Source: PNKC01 sp039917655
Lineage (GTDB): Bacteria > Chloroflexota > Dehalococcoidia > Tepidiformales > Tepidiformaceae
DNA: 14,400 nucleotides
Direction: 5' to 3'
NCBI GenBank assembly: GCA_039917655.1
Contig: JBDSJC010000282.1
Coordinates: 1 to 14,400, forward strand
Position 1 is the stretch's first letter. Each line of letters opens with the position of its first letter. Under the pieces are notes generated by a model. The model made no database searches. It was not told the origin of the DNA and saw only the letters and a list, made by a program, of their open reading frames with translations. Positions 1 to 7,146 of the stretch are shown piece by piece. The position numbers and the translations under genes are program-made.

Positions 1-475
1 GATCGAGGACCGCCTGGTGGGGATCAAAAGCCGAGAGATTTACGAGGCGCCGGCGGCGGTCATCCTGCACGCCGCGCATCGGGCGCTCGAGGCGATGACG
101 CTTTCGAAGCAGCAGCTCAAGCTTAAAAAGCAGATCGCAACGGAGTATTCGGAGTTGATCTACAACGGGCTCTGGTTCAGCGCGCACCACCAGGACATAG
201 CGGCGTATGTGGCGAGCACCCAGCGGCACGTCAGCGGCACGATCCGCGTGCGGCTGCAGCCGGGGGCGGCCGTGGTCGTAGGTCGGAGGGCGGACGAATC
301 GTTGTACGACCGCGGGCTGGCTACGTATGATCGCGGGGACACGTACGACCAATCGGCGGCGATCGGCTTCATCAACATCTGGGGCTTGCAGACGCGGACA
401 CAGGCGCGCGTCCAGTTGCTGGGCGAGCTTCAGCAGGCGTTGAAGATCGCGATGCCGCAGGAGGATGCCCGATGA
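1..475 (+). CDS. argG: Argininosuccinate synthase, C-terminal part (5' end outside window)
   Basis: The reading frame is open from base 2 and enters from the left edge, so only about the last 158 residues are present. The protein joins citrulline and aspartate using ATP to make argininosuccinate, the next-to-last step of arginine synthesis, in the cytoplasm. The visible part matches the C-terminal synthetase/multimerisation domain of ArgG: GIKSREIYEAPAA, then a helix rich in Lys/Gln, YNGLWFS, GTIRVRLQPG, and the closing SLYDRGLATYD and INIWGLQTR motifs. The Met at position 17 is internal, not a start. Its TGA (473-475) overlaps the next gene's ATG in an ATGA, so the downstream gene is probably translationally coupled. 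Identification is confident. What cannot be seen is the N-terminal ATP-binding half and any arginine-responsive promoter. Confidence 0.95.
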   Translation, partial: IEDRLVGIKSREIYEAPAAVILHAAHRALEAMTLSKQQLKLKKQIATEYSELIYNGLWFSAHHQDIAAYVASTQRHVSGTIRVRLQPGAAVVVGRRADESLYDRGLATYDRGDTYDQSAAIGFINIWGLQTRTQARVQLLGELQQALKIAMPQEDAR

Positions 476-828
476 CACGCCTGGAGATGCAACCAGTGGT
501 CCGCTACGAAGGCGGCAGTCCGGGAACCGAAATCTGGGGTATGACGCAGGCCAACTTCCTGGTCGCGACGCCCGGCCGGCACGCGAAAGAGGCAGCGGTG
601 AACCTGACGGACGCGGCAGCTGTGTGGCTGGCGAAGGAGCTGGGCGTAGCTGATTCGAAGGAGTTCCGGCAGGAGACGGCGCGCCAGATAGGCACCGCGT
701 TCCTTACGGATGTGGTGGAGCGCGGACTTCCGGTGGAGTCGATAGTGATCGCCTCGGAAGGTTTCTTCGAAGATCACCCCGAATTGGTGGCGCAACTTCG
801 TGTGGCTGCGGCCGCCGCCGCCGTATGA
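472..828 (+). CDS. Conserved-looking small protein of unknown function (118 aa)
   Basis: I do not recognise this family. The start is the ATG in the ATGA that overlaps the argG stop, and its own TGA sits in an ATGA shared with the next gene. That arrangement and the lack of a competing frame support a real gene. The protein is soluble in appearance, with no signal peptide or membrane segment. It has a beta-like N-terminal part (about residues 5-35), a helical middle with many Ala, Glu and Lys residues (about 37-85), and a short hydrophobic strand, ESIVIASEGFF, near 90-99. It ends in a run of alanines (about 111-117). There are no cysteines and no obvious catalytic motif. Co-transcription with argG and a glycosidase does not point to one pathway, so no function is assigned. 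Confidence 0.75.
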   Translation: MTRLEMQPVVRYEGGSPGTEIWGMTQANFLVATPGRHAKEAAVNLTDAAAVWLAKELGVADSKEFRQETARQIGTAFLTDVVERGLPVESIVIASEGFFEDHPELVAQLRVAAAAAAV

Positions 829-2498
829 CCGAGCGGCAGGGCGCGGCAATCGCGAACGACTGGTGGCGGGAGGCGGTGGTCTACCAGATCTACCCGCGTA
901 GCTTCCAGGATTCGAACGGCGACGGAATCGGCGATATCTCGGGGATCATCAGCCGCCTGGACTACCTGAACGATGGCACGGAAAACTCGCTCGGGGTGGA
1001 CGCGATCTGGCTTTCCCCGACGTTTCCTTCGCCAATGAAAGACTTCGGCTACGACGTTTCGGACTATTGCGGCGTACACCCGGACTTTGGGACTTTGGCG
1101 GATATGGACCGGCTGATCGCCGAGTGTCATAAGCGAGGGATGAAACTGTTGCTGGACTACGTGCCGAACCACAGCTCGGACCAGCATCCATGGTTCCTTG
1201 AATCGAAGTCTTCGCGGCAGAGCGCGAAGCGCGACTGGTACGTGTGGCGCGATTCGAAGCCGAACGGCGAGCTCCCGAACAACTGGATGGCGGTCTTCGG
1301 CGGGCCCGTCTGGGAGTACGACACGCACACCGGCGAGTACTACCTGCACTCCTTCCTGAAGGAGCAGCCTGACCTGAACTGGCGCAACTCGGCTGTGGCC
1401 GAAGCGATGCACGATGTGTTGCGGTTCTGGTTCGAGCGGGGGATCGATGGGTTCCGGATCGATGTCATGGGGATGGTGGTGAAGCACCCGGACTACGCAG
1501 ACAACCCTCCGAATCCTCAGTGGAAGCCAGGGGCCGAGGACCGGTTTCGCTACCTGTGGACGAATAACCAGAACTACCCGGACGTGTTTGACGCTGTGCG
1601 TGGTATTCGCCGCGTGATCGACGAGTTTCCGGGACGGATGGCGGTTGGCGAGGTTTTCGGGAGCGGTTCCGAACTGAGCCAGTTTTACGGGGACGACCTG
1701 CTGAACGGGCTGCACCTTGCATTCGACTTCCGGTTCATCAGGGATGGCGAAGCGCCGTACGCCGCATGGGATGCGCGCCACTTCCGCAAGATTGTGGCCG
1801 ATTCGGTGGCGACGCTGCCCGCCGGGGCACAGCCGTGCTACGCCTTCGACAACCACGACCGTTCTCGGCTGGTTTCGCGGCTGAACGACGACGGTTGCGG
1901 ACAGAAACGAGGGAGGGCGGCGGTTCTGCTGTTGCTCGGGCTGCGGGGGACGCCGTTTGTGTACTACGGCAGCGAGATCGGGATGGTTGACGGCAACATC
2001 CCCGAAGAGCGCCTGCACGACCCCGCGAGGTTCCACGCCGAAGGGCGGGACCCGGAACGGACGCCAATGCAGTGGGACGGGACAACCGGGCGCGGCTTTT
2101 CGATGGGCGAGCCCTGGCTCCCATACGGCCCGGCGGAGATCAGCGCGGCAAGCCAGGAGGCGGACTCGAACTCGATGCTTGCGCTGCAACGGCGGGCGAT
2201 CTGGTTGCGCAAGCGGTTGCCCTCGTTATTTCGCGGCGCCTATCGCGAAGTTGAGTCGCCAGAAGATGTGTTCGTCTTCGAACGAAGCACACCCGGCGAG
2301 GATGCGGTGTGGGTCGCAGTGAACACGTCGGTCGAGAGCCGCACGATTACGGTTCCGGTCGGCGCAAGGGTCATGCTCAGCACGCATTCTGCAATCGAAG
2401 GTGCGACGAGTGGCGGTGCGCTTGAACTGCCGACGCTGGCCGCCGCCTGGTTGCGGGTGCCTGCACAGGGGGCTCTGGTATCCTCGATCGATGGCTGA
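825..2498 (+). CDS. GH13 family alpha-glucosidase (oligo-1,6-glucosidase / trehalose-hydrolase type)
   Basis: This 557-residue protein has the full layout of the GH13 oligo-1,6-glucosidase group, which cleaves glucose from the ends of short alpha-glucans, isomaltose-type sugars or related glucosides. The N-terminus WWREAVVYQIYPRSF (13-27) and DGIGDISGI open the barrel, followed by conserved region I DYVPNHSS (111-118), which falls in the usual spot. The nucleophile is Asp213 in GFRIDV, the acid/base is Glu276 in VGEVFG, and the third carboxylate is Asp345 in FDNHD. YYGSEIGM and RTPMQWD (about 401-438) finish the catalytic domain, and a short C-terminal beta domain follows. No signal peptide is seen, so it is cytoplasmic. 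Val214 directly after the nucleophile is the residue usually linked to alpha-1,6 rather than alpha-1,4 preference. Exact substrate remains uncertain. The start overlaps the preceding stop by 4 nt. Confidence 0.9.
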   Translation: MTERQGAAIANDWWREAVVYQIYPRSFQDSNGDGIGDISGIISRLDYLNDGTENSLGVDAIWLSPTFPSPMKDFGYDVSDYCGVHPDFGTLADMDRLIAECHKRGMKLLLDYVPNHSSDQHPWFLESKSSRQSAKRDWYVWRDSKPNGELPNNWMAVFGGPVWEYDTHTGEYYLHSFLKEQPDLNWRNSAVAEAMHDVLRFWFERGIDGFRIDVMGMVVKHPDYADNPPNPQWKPGAEDRFRYLWTNNQNYPDVFDAVRGIRRVIDEFPGRMAVGEVFGSGSELSQFYGDDLLNGLHLAFDFRFIRDGEAPYAAWDARHFRKIVADSVATLPAGAQPCYAFDNHDRSRLVSRLNDDGCGQKRGRAAVLLLLGLRGTPFVYYGSEIGMVDGNIPEERLHDPARFHAEGRDPERTPMQWDGTTGRGFSMGEPWLPYGPAEISAASQEADSNSMLALQRRAIWLRKRLPSLFRGAYREVESPEDVFVFERSTPGEDAVWVAVNTSVESRTITVPVGARVMLSTHSAIEGATSGGALELPTLAAAWLRVPAQGALVSSIDG

Positions 2499-3063
2499 GA
2501 GACGTCGCCTTCGACTGAACAAGCACGGGGAAACGGTTGAGCCAGTGGGAGCCGAGGCCGGGGCCGTCGCTGACGGAATTGTTACCGGTGATTGCGACTG
2601 TCCGAGGCTTGATGCCGAGGATTGGCACGAGGTAGAGAACGACTGGTCGGACATAACATTCGTCGCCACGGGGACGATGGCGCTGCTAGGGGTGCCGGTG
2701 GGGTTCGCGGGGGCAAAGAGCGGGCTTCAGGGGCGCGCGGCGAAGCTTGGGCTGACGGTGCCGCAAGACGCCATGCTGCTTCTTGGCGCCGGGAAGTTTC
2801 GGCGCGAGATCATGCTGGAAGTTGAAGGCGCGGAGCCGGGGCAGAAGGGTGTGGTGCGGCCCGGCGGGATTGCCTACACACGGCTTGTGCCCGCGCCATG
2901 GGGCGATATGCAGAAGGTGGTCGGTGAGACGAAAGAGGCGGCGCGCGAACGCTACGGCAAGAACCCCGGCGAGATCTACGTGTGGTATTTGACCTGCCGG
3001 AGATGCTCGCAATCGCGTGAGTTCGAAACGCTGATCCTGGCGCACTACAAGAAGCAGCCGTGA
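2491..3063 (+). CDS. Unknown protein with CxC and CxxC cysteine pairs (190 aa)
   Basis: I do not recognise this family. I chose the ATG at 2491, which overlaps the glucosidase stop by 8 nt. An in-frame ATG at 2401 would add 30 residues deep inside the glucosidase gene with arginine- and proline-rich shadow sequence, so it is less likely. The protein is soluble, with a basic N-terminus (RRRLRLNKHG). A DCDCP motif (Cys35, Cys37) and a C-terminal TCRRC motif (Cys169, Cys172) together could bind a metal ion. A glycine-rich hydrophobic middle (about 57-100) is too polar for a clear membrane segment. The C-terminal SREFETLILAHYKK looks helical. The stop overlaps the next gene's GTG start by 4 nt, so it belongs to the same transcript. 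Metal binding is inference only. Confidence 0.8.
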   Translation: MAERRRLRLNKHGETVEPVGAEAGAVADGIVTGDCDCPRLDAEDWHEVENDWSDITFVATGTMALLGVPVGFAGAKSGLQGRAAKLGLTVPQDAMLLLGAGKFRREIMLEVEGAEPGQKGVVRPGGIAYTRLVPAPWGDMQKVVGETKEAARERYGKNPGEIYVWYLTCRRCSQSREFETLILAHYKKQP

Positions 3064-3536
3064 GCAACGCCGACCAACTGGAGACGTGGCTCTGGCTGTT
3101 GTTGGCGGCCGCGCTTGGAGCGGCGATTGGGTTCGAACGTGAGTGGCGCGGGCACGAGGCTGGCATCCGGACAGCGGCGCTGGTCTGCGTGGGGGCGGCC
3201 GTCTTCGGCCAACTCAGCCTGGATTCCGGCGACAGCCGCGTGGCGGCGGCGGTGGTCCAGGGGATCGGCTTCATCGGCGCCGGGGTGATGTTTCAACGCG
3301 GTGATAACGTACGGGGAGTGACCACGGCGGCGACGATCTGGGCGGCGGCTGGAGTTGGGTTGTTGGTGGCCTACGAACTATGGCTTACGGCGGTGCTCGC
3401 CACGCTTACCATCATGGTGTTGCTGGAGTTGGCGCCGGTTTCGGACATGGTCTTCCGGCATGGAGGAAGGACTTCCCGCAGTCCGGACCATTCGCGTAGC
3501 GAATTGGACAATTCGGAAACCGCGGAGGAGCGGTGA
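3060..3536 (+). CDS. MgtC/SapB family membrane protein, short form
   Basis: The 158-residue product starts at a GTG that shares GTGA with the previous stop. It has the family pattern: an N-terminal membrane helix ending in GAAIGFEREWRG (20-31), then GIRTAALVCVGAAVF (35-49). Next come AAAVVQGIGFIGAGVMF (62-78) and VRGVTTAATIWAAAGVGL (84-101), then a last hydrophobic helix (about 106-124). That gives roughly four to five membrane segments in the inner membrane. The family includes MgtC, linked to survival at low magnesium and to control of the F-type ATP synthase, but many members have no tested role. It lacks the C-terminal cytoplasmic ACT-like domain of longer MgtC proteins and instead ends in a short polar tail. 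It is the last gene of the overlapping run. Family assignment is firm, function is not. Confidence 0.88.
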   Translation: MSNADQLETWLWLLLAAALGAAIGFEREWRGHEAGIRTAALVCVGAAVFGQLSLDSGDSRVAAAVVQGIGFIGAGVMFQRGDNVRGVTTAATIWAAAGVGLLVAYELWLTAVLATLTIMVLLELAPVSDMVFRHGGRTSRSPDHSRSELDNSETAEER

Positions 3537-3561
3537 CGGTCTGCGCTCGATTCGCTAATAT
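3533..3561 (+). promoter_or_regulatory. Predicted sigma-70-type promoter for leuS
   Basis: A -10 box TAATAT (3556-3561) lies 17 nt after a -35-like GTGACG (3533-3538), which matches TTGACA at four of six bases. The -35 box overlaps the mgtC stop codon. The surrounding GCTAATATGGA (3555-3565) is identical to the core of the rpoD promoter on the other strand. Transcription would begin near 3568, giving leuS a leader of about 235 nt. This is read from sequence only. Confidence 0.6.
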
Positions 3562-3567
3562 GGAGCC

Positions 3568-3804
3568 ACGGTTCGACGGCGTCAGCCGTCCCGAAACGAG
3601 GGTGACAGCGAAATGCGCGCTCCCCATGCGAGTACAACAGTGGTGATCGCATGCTCATTTGTGGGGGCCCGACGGCTGGGCGACCAACAGCTCGCCCTTC
3701 TGCTGCCCCGCGGCGCGTAGCCGGCGGGGCGTTCAAGAGAATCCCCCCTTTGCGCCTTCTGGCGCTGACTTCCCAGGATTGCCGAGATTGCGAGGTACCC
3801 GATC
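3568..3804 (+). promoter_or_regulatory. Structured 5' leader of leuS, possible riboregulator of unknown class
   Basis: This gene-free stretch holds several inverted repeats. There is a perfect 6-bp hairpin GACGGC/GCCGTC (3575-3580/3585-3590). A perfect 7-bp pair CATGCGA/TCGCATG (3625-3631/3647-3653) has a 15-nt loop, and AAATG/CATTT (3611-3615/3656-3660) can extend it. A strong GC-rich hairpin GCCCCGC/GCGGGGC (3705-3711/3724-3730) with inner GGC/GCC lacks a T-tract. A final small hairpin GCGCC/GGCGC (3752-3756/3761-3765) lies 39 nt before the leuS start. Aminoacyl-tRNA synthetase genes are often controlled by leader RNAs such as T-boxes. An AGGGTG (3599-3604) recalls the T-box start, but the required TGGN bulge is not there, so I do not call a T-box. 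Confidence 0.4.
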
Positions 3805-6249
3805 GTGAGTGATCGCTACGACCCCCATCAGATTGAACCTAAGTGGCGCGAGCGCTGGTTCGCCGACCAGCTTTACCACGCGCCTGACGATGACCCGCGA
3901 CCGAAGTGGTACGCCCTAACGATGTTTCCCTATCCTTCGGGGGAACTGCACACCGGACACTGGTACGCGATCGCGCCGAGTGACGCGGCGGCGCGATACC
4001 GGCGGATGCTGGGTTACAACGTGATGTTCCCAATGGGGTTCGATTCGTTTGGACTGCCGGCGGAGAACGCCGCGATTAAGAACGGGGTGGACGCGAAAGA
4101 CTGGACCTACGCGAACATCGACCGGATGCGCGGGCAACTGAGGCTCATGGGCGCCGGGTTCGACTGGGAGCGCGAGGTTGTGACGAGCGATCCGGAGTAC
4201 TACAAGTGGAGCCAGTGGTGGTTCCTGCAGCTCTACCAGAGAGGGCTGGCCTACCGGGCCGCAGCGGCGGCGAACTGGTGTCCGGGATGTCAGACCGTGC
4301 TGGCGAACGAACAGGTAGTCGATGGACGCTGCGAGCGGTCCGACGACATTGTGGAGCGGCGATTCCTGACGCAATGGTTCTTTCGAATAACGGCGTACGC
4401 CGAGGAGCTGCTGAAGTTCGAAGGGATCGAGTGGCCGGAAAGTATCCGCGCCAGGCAGACCAACTGGATCGGGCGGTCGGAGGGCGCGCGGCTGAGCTTC
4501 ACGGTGGACGTGCCGGGAGTGGCTGACCCGCTGGCCGTGTTTACGACGCGCCCGGACACGGTGTTTGGTGCGACGTTCATGGTGCTGGCGCCCGAACATT
4601 CGCTGGTCAAGCGCATCACGACGCCAGAGCAGCGGGCCGCGGTCGAGTCCTACGCGGATTCGGCGAGCCGAGCGACTGAGATCGAGCGGTTGTCCACGGA
4701 ACGTGAGAAGAGTGGCGTGTTCACGGGCGCCTACGCCATCAATCCGTTCAACAACCAGCGAGTGCCGATCTGGATCGCGGATTACGTGCTAGTGACCTAC
4801 GGCACTGGCGCGATCATGGCGGTCCCCGCTCACGATCAGCGCGACTTCGAGTTCGCGACCAAGTTCGGTCTCCAGATTCAGCCGGTCTACACGGCAGCTG
4901 ACGGCAGTCCGCCAGCGATGCTCTCCGAGGCGTTTGCCCACGGCGGAGTGACGCGCAACTCTGGCGAGTTCGACGGACTCGGCGAGGCTGAGGCGTTCGA
5001 GAGGATGGTGGCTTGGGCGGCAGAGCACGGCGTGGGCGAAAAGACAACGAACTACCGGCTGCGCGACTGGCTGATATCGCGCCAACGCTACTGGGGAGCG
5101 CCGATCCCGATGATTCACTGCGAGGTGCACGGGATTGTGCCCGTGCCGGAGAGCGACCTACCGGTGACGCTGCCGGAGCATGTGACGTTTGAGGCAAGCG
5201 GGGTTTCGCCGCTAACGCAGATCGCCGATTGGGTGAACGTTGCCTGTCCGATCGATGGCGGGCCAGCGCGGCGTGAAACGGACACCCTGGACACGTTCAT
5301 GTGTTCCAGCTGGTATCAGATGCGCTACGCCGACCCACATAACACCGAGCGGCCATTTTCGCGGGAGGCGGCACGCAAGTGGCTGCCCGTGGACCAGTAC
5401 ACGGGCGGAGGCGAGCACGCGGTGATGCATCTGCTTTACGCCCGATTCTTCTGGAAAGCTGTCCGGGACATGGGCCTGGTAGAGGGCGATGAGCCGATGC
5501 TGCGGCTGGTCAACCAAGGTGTCATCCTTGGGCCCGATGGGCATCGGATGTCGAAGAGCCGGGGCAACGTGGTGGCTCCAGACGACCAGGTGGCGCAGTG
5601 GGGGGCGGACGCATTTCGTTGCCAATTGATGTTCGTCGGACCGTGGGACCAGGGCGGGCCATACAACCCGACGGGGATGCCAGGAATCGTGAAGTGGTTG
5701 CACCGGCTTTGGGGGCTTGCGACCGAGGACGCCGTCCTCGCGGAGGATTCGGCGAACGAAGCCACGCGGTCTCTGCGACGGACAACGCACAAGACAATTC
5801 GCGCGGTGACCGAGGAGATGGAAGGCTTCCGCTTCAACACGCTGATCTCGCGGCTGATGGAACACACCACGGCGATGCAGAGGGCGCGGGCCGCTGGGAG
5901 CGTGGACCGTGAAGCGTGGGCAGAGGCGGTCTCGACAGCTGTGCTGTTGACGGCGCCAATGGCGCCTCACCTGGCGGAGGAGCTTTGGGCGCGGATGGGG
6001 AAGCCGTACAGCGTCCATCTGCAAGCCTGGCCCATCTACGATGAAAGACTGGCGAGAGACGACGAGATCGAGCTGGCAGTGCAGGTGAACGGGAAGGTCC
6101 GCGACCGCGTGATCCTGGCCTCGGGCGCTTCGGAGGAGGAAGCGAGGGAGGCGGTTTTCGCCTCCAGCACGGTGCAACAATGGCTCAACGGGGCCGAACC
6201 TCGGCGAGTGATTTACGTTCCGGGAAAGCTGTTCAGCATCGTCCTCTGA
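3805..6249 (+). CDS. leuS: Leucyl-tRNA synthetase
   Basis: This class I synthetase attaches leucine to tRNA-Leu in the cytoplasm, using ATP. The 814-residue length is usual for bacterial LeuRS. The start is a GTG with GAGGT (3792-3796) upstream at about 8 nt. The HIGH motif appears as HTGH (49-52) after FPYPSGEL. The KMSKS loop is RMSKS (581-585), with the catalytic second lysine kept. The CP1 editing domain shows TTRPDTVFGATFMVL and YGTGAIMAVPAHDQRD, the latter carrying the editing-site aspartate. QRYWGAPIP and the tRNA-binding C-terminal region VQVNGKVRDR are present. In the zinc-knuckle region NWCPGCQTVLANEQVVDGRC, three cysteines remain, but the fourth ligand is replaced (CERS), so zinc binding there may be lost or altered. 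It stands alone behind its own predicted promoter. Identification is very secure. Confidence 0.98.
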   Translation: MSDRYDPHQIEPKWRERWFADQLYHAPDDDPRPKWYALTMFPYPSGELHTGHWYAIAPSDAAARYRRMLGYNVMFPMGFDSFGLPAENAAIKNGVDAKDWTYANIDRMRGQLRLMGAGFDWEREVVTSDPEYYKWSQWWFLQLYQRGLAYRAAAAANWCPGCQTVLANEQVVDGRCERSDDIVERRFLTQWFFRITAYAEELLKFEGIEWPESIRARQTNWIGRSEGARLSFTVDVPGVADPLAVFTTRPDTVFGATFMVLAPEHSLVKRITTPEQRAAVESYADSASRATEIERLSTEREKSGVFTGAYAINPFNNQRVPIWIADYVLVTYGTGAIMAVPAHDQRDFEFATKFGLQIQPVYTAADGSPPAMLSEAFAHGGVTRNSGEFDGLGEAEAFERMVAWAAEHGVGEKTTNYRLRDWLISRQRYWGAPIPMIHCEVHGIVPVPESDLPVTLPEHVTFEASGVSPLTQIADWVNVACPIDGGPARRETDTLDTFMCSSWYQMRYADPHNTERPFSREAARKWLPVDQYTGGGEHAVMHLLYARFFWKAVRDMGLVEGDEPMLRLVNQGVILGPDGHRMSKSRGNVVAPDDQVAQWGADAFRCQLMFVGPWDQGGPYNPTGMPGIVKWLHRLWGLATEDAVLAEDSANEATRSLRRTTHKTIRAVTEEMEGFRFNTLISRLMEHTTAMQRARAAGSVDREAWAEAVSTAVLLTAPMAPHLAEELWARMGKPYSVHLQAWPIYDERLARDDEIELAVQVNGKVRDRVILASGASEEEAREAVFASSTVQQWLNGAEPRRVIYVPGKLFSIVL

Positions 6250-6417
6250 GCTTGCCGGGACTGACCTTGCCGGCGGCGGTTGGCTCGAAACGCGGTGATT
6301 TGGTGCGCAATCGGGCTTTACAAAAGGGTGGACGCCGGGTAACACGGAGTCTAAGGTGCTGGAAGAGTTGAATTTCGCCGGGCCTTTACCCGGAAGGACA
6401 AGACCGAAGGAGAGCTT
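6250..6417 (+). other. leuS-bactofilin intergenic stretch with small hairpins
   Basis: This short gap contains weak inverted repeats and no clear promoter. GCCGG/CCGGC (6254-6258/6270-6274), just after the leuS stop, could be a weak factor-dependent terminator, without a T-tract. Two more hairpins precede the bactofilin: GAC-CCG/CGG-GTC (6331-6337/6345-6351) and CCGGG/CCCGG (6378-6382/6389-6393). I matched neither to a known riboswitch class. The ribosome binding site AAGGAG (6407-6412) is strong. Confidence 0.35.
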
Positions 6418-7125
6418 ATGCAACTCAAGAAAAACTCACGCGAAAGTCACTACCAGGATCCGCGGGCGGATTACGAGGAGGAGCCAGCAATGGACGAAGC
6501 GGCCGGTACCAGCCAGGCTCCCGAGCCTCAATCCGTGACGCGTGCGCCACGGCGCCCAGAGTTTGAAGCGGGCACAACACCGCGCGCGACCGACGACCGG
6601 CCGGCCAGCGTTGTTGACGCGCACTCTTCATTTGACGGACGTTACGAGACCGACCAGGACCTTCGTATAGAAGGACGAATCAGCGGCGAAGTTGTCTGCC
6701 GCGGCCTCCTCACAATCGAACGCGACGCCACGGCTCGCGCGAAAATCCAATCGCACGATGCGGAAATCCGCGGACGCATCGAAGGCGACATTGTTTGCAC
6801 AGGCCGGCTACTGCTAACCAGCACCGCGGTCGTTACGGGGACCATGGTCGCTGGGGCGCTCGTGGTCGAAGAAGGCGCGACGCTGAGCGGCAAGATCGAG
6901 ACGGCTTCAGCCGCTTCGGCTGGCCGGCCCGCTGTCGAGATGCCTGCAACCCCGGCTGACTCGGCGGCCCCTGCCGCGACGGTGTCACGAGTGACGCAGA
7001 TGAACCCGGAGCGCGCGGCGGACGCGAACGCGCCGGCCACCGCGACGACGCGATCCACGAGGCGCGAGGTGCCAAGCTTCGCCCTGGTCTCTTCGGACGA
7101 CCGGAACAGCCTCGACCGCAACTAA
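6418..7125 (+). CDS. Bactofilin (polymer-forming cytoskeletal protein)
   Basis: Bactofilins self-assemble without nucleotide into filaments that help place cell-wall or cell-shape factors. The core (about residues 66-162) shows the repeated short strands and glycine turns of the right-handed beta-helix: DLRIEGRISGEVVC, LLTIERDATARAKI, AEIRGRIEGDIVCTG, and VVTGTMVAGALVVEEGATLSGKI. It is flanked by disordered tails. The N-terminus (1-65) is charged and proline-containing, and the C-terminus (about 163-235) is rich in Ala, Thr, Pro and Arg. The tails are longer than in minimal bactofilins and may carry interaction or membrane-contact sites. No signal peptide or membrane helix is seen. The ATG follows a strong AAGGAG at a good distance, and an in-frame ATG at residue 25 is less well supported. 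It appears to be a single-gene unit ending at a strong hairpin. Confidence 0.93.
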   Translation: MQLKKNSRESHYQDPRADYEEEPAMDEAAGTSQAPEPQSVTRAPRRPEFEAGTTPRATDDRPASVVDAHSSFDGRYETDQDLRIEGRISGEVVCRGLLTIERDATARAKIQSHDAEIRGRIEGDIVCTGRLLLTSTAVVTGTMVAGALVVEEGATLSGKIETASAASAGRPAVEMPATPADSAAPAATVSRVTQMNPERAADANAPATATTRSTRREVPSFALVSSDDRNSLDRN

Positions 7126-7146
7126 GGCGGAATTCAGCTCACCAAC

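Noticed and set aside
300..350. Repeated YDR-type triplets near the argG 3' end
   Set aside because: This is a normal part of the ArgG C-terminal motif, not a tandem DNA repeat.
774..2189. 471-codon open frame on the minus strand
   Set aside because: It lies opposite the clear GH13 gene. Its product is Arg/Pro/Val-rich with no domain, which is typical of an antisense shadow in GC-rich DNA.
3598..3622. Possible T-box antiterminator (AGGGTG, then GCG/CGC and GAG/CTC pairs around a 7-nt bulge)
   Set aside because: The bulge reads GGTGACA and lacks the TGGN needed to pair with the tRNA NCCA end, and the ACCGCG part is absent.
5212..6423. 403-codon open frame on the minus strand opposite leuS
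   Set aside because: Its composition is shadow-like (His/Pro/Arg-rich) with no recognisable motif, while leuS is certain on the other strand.
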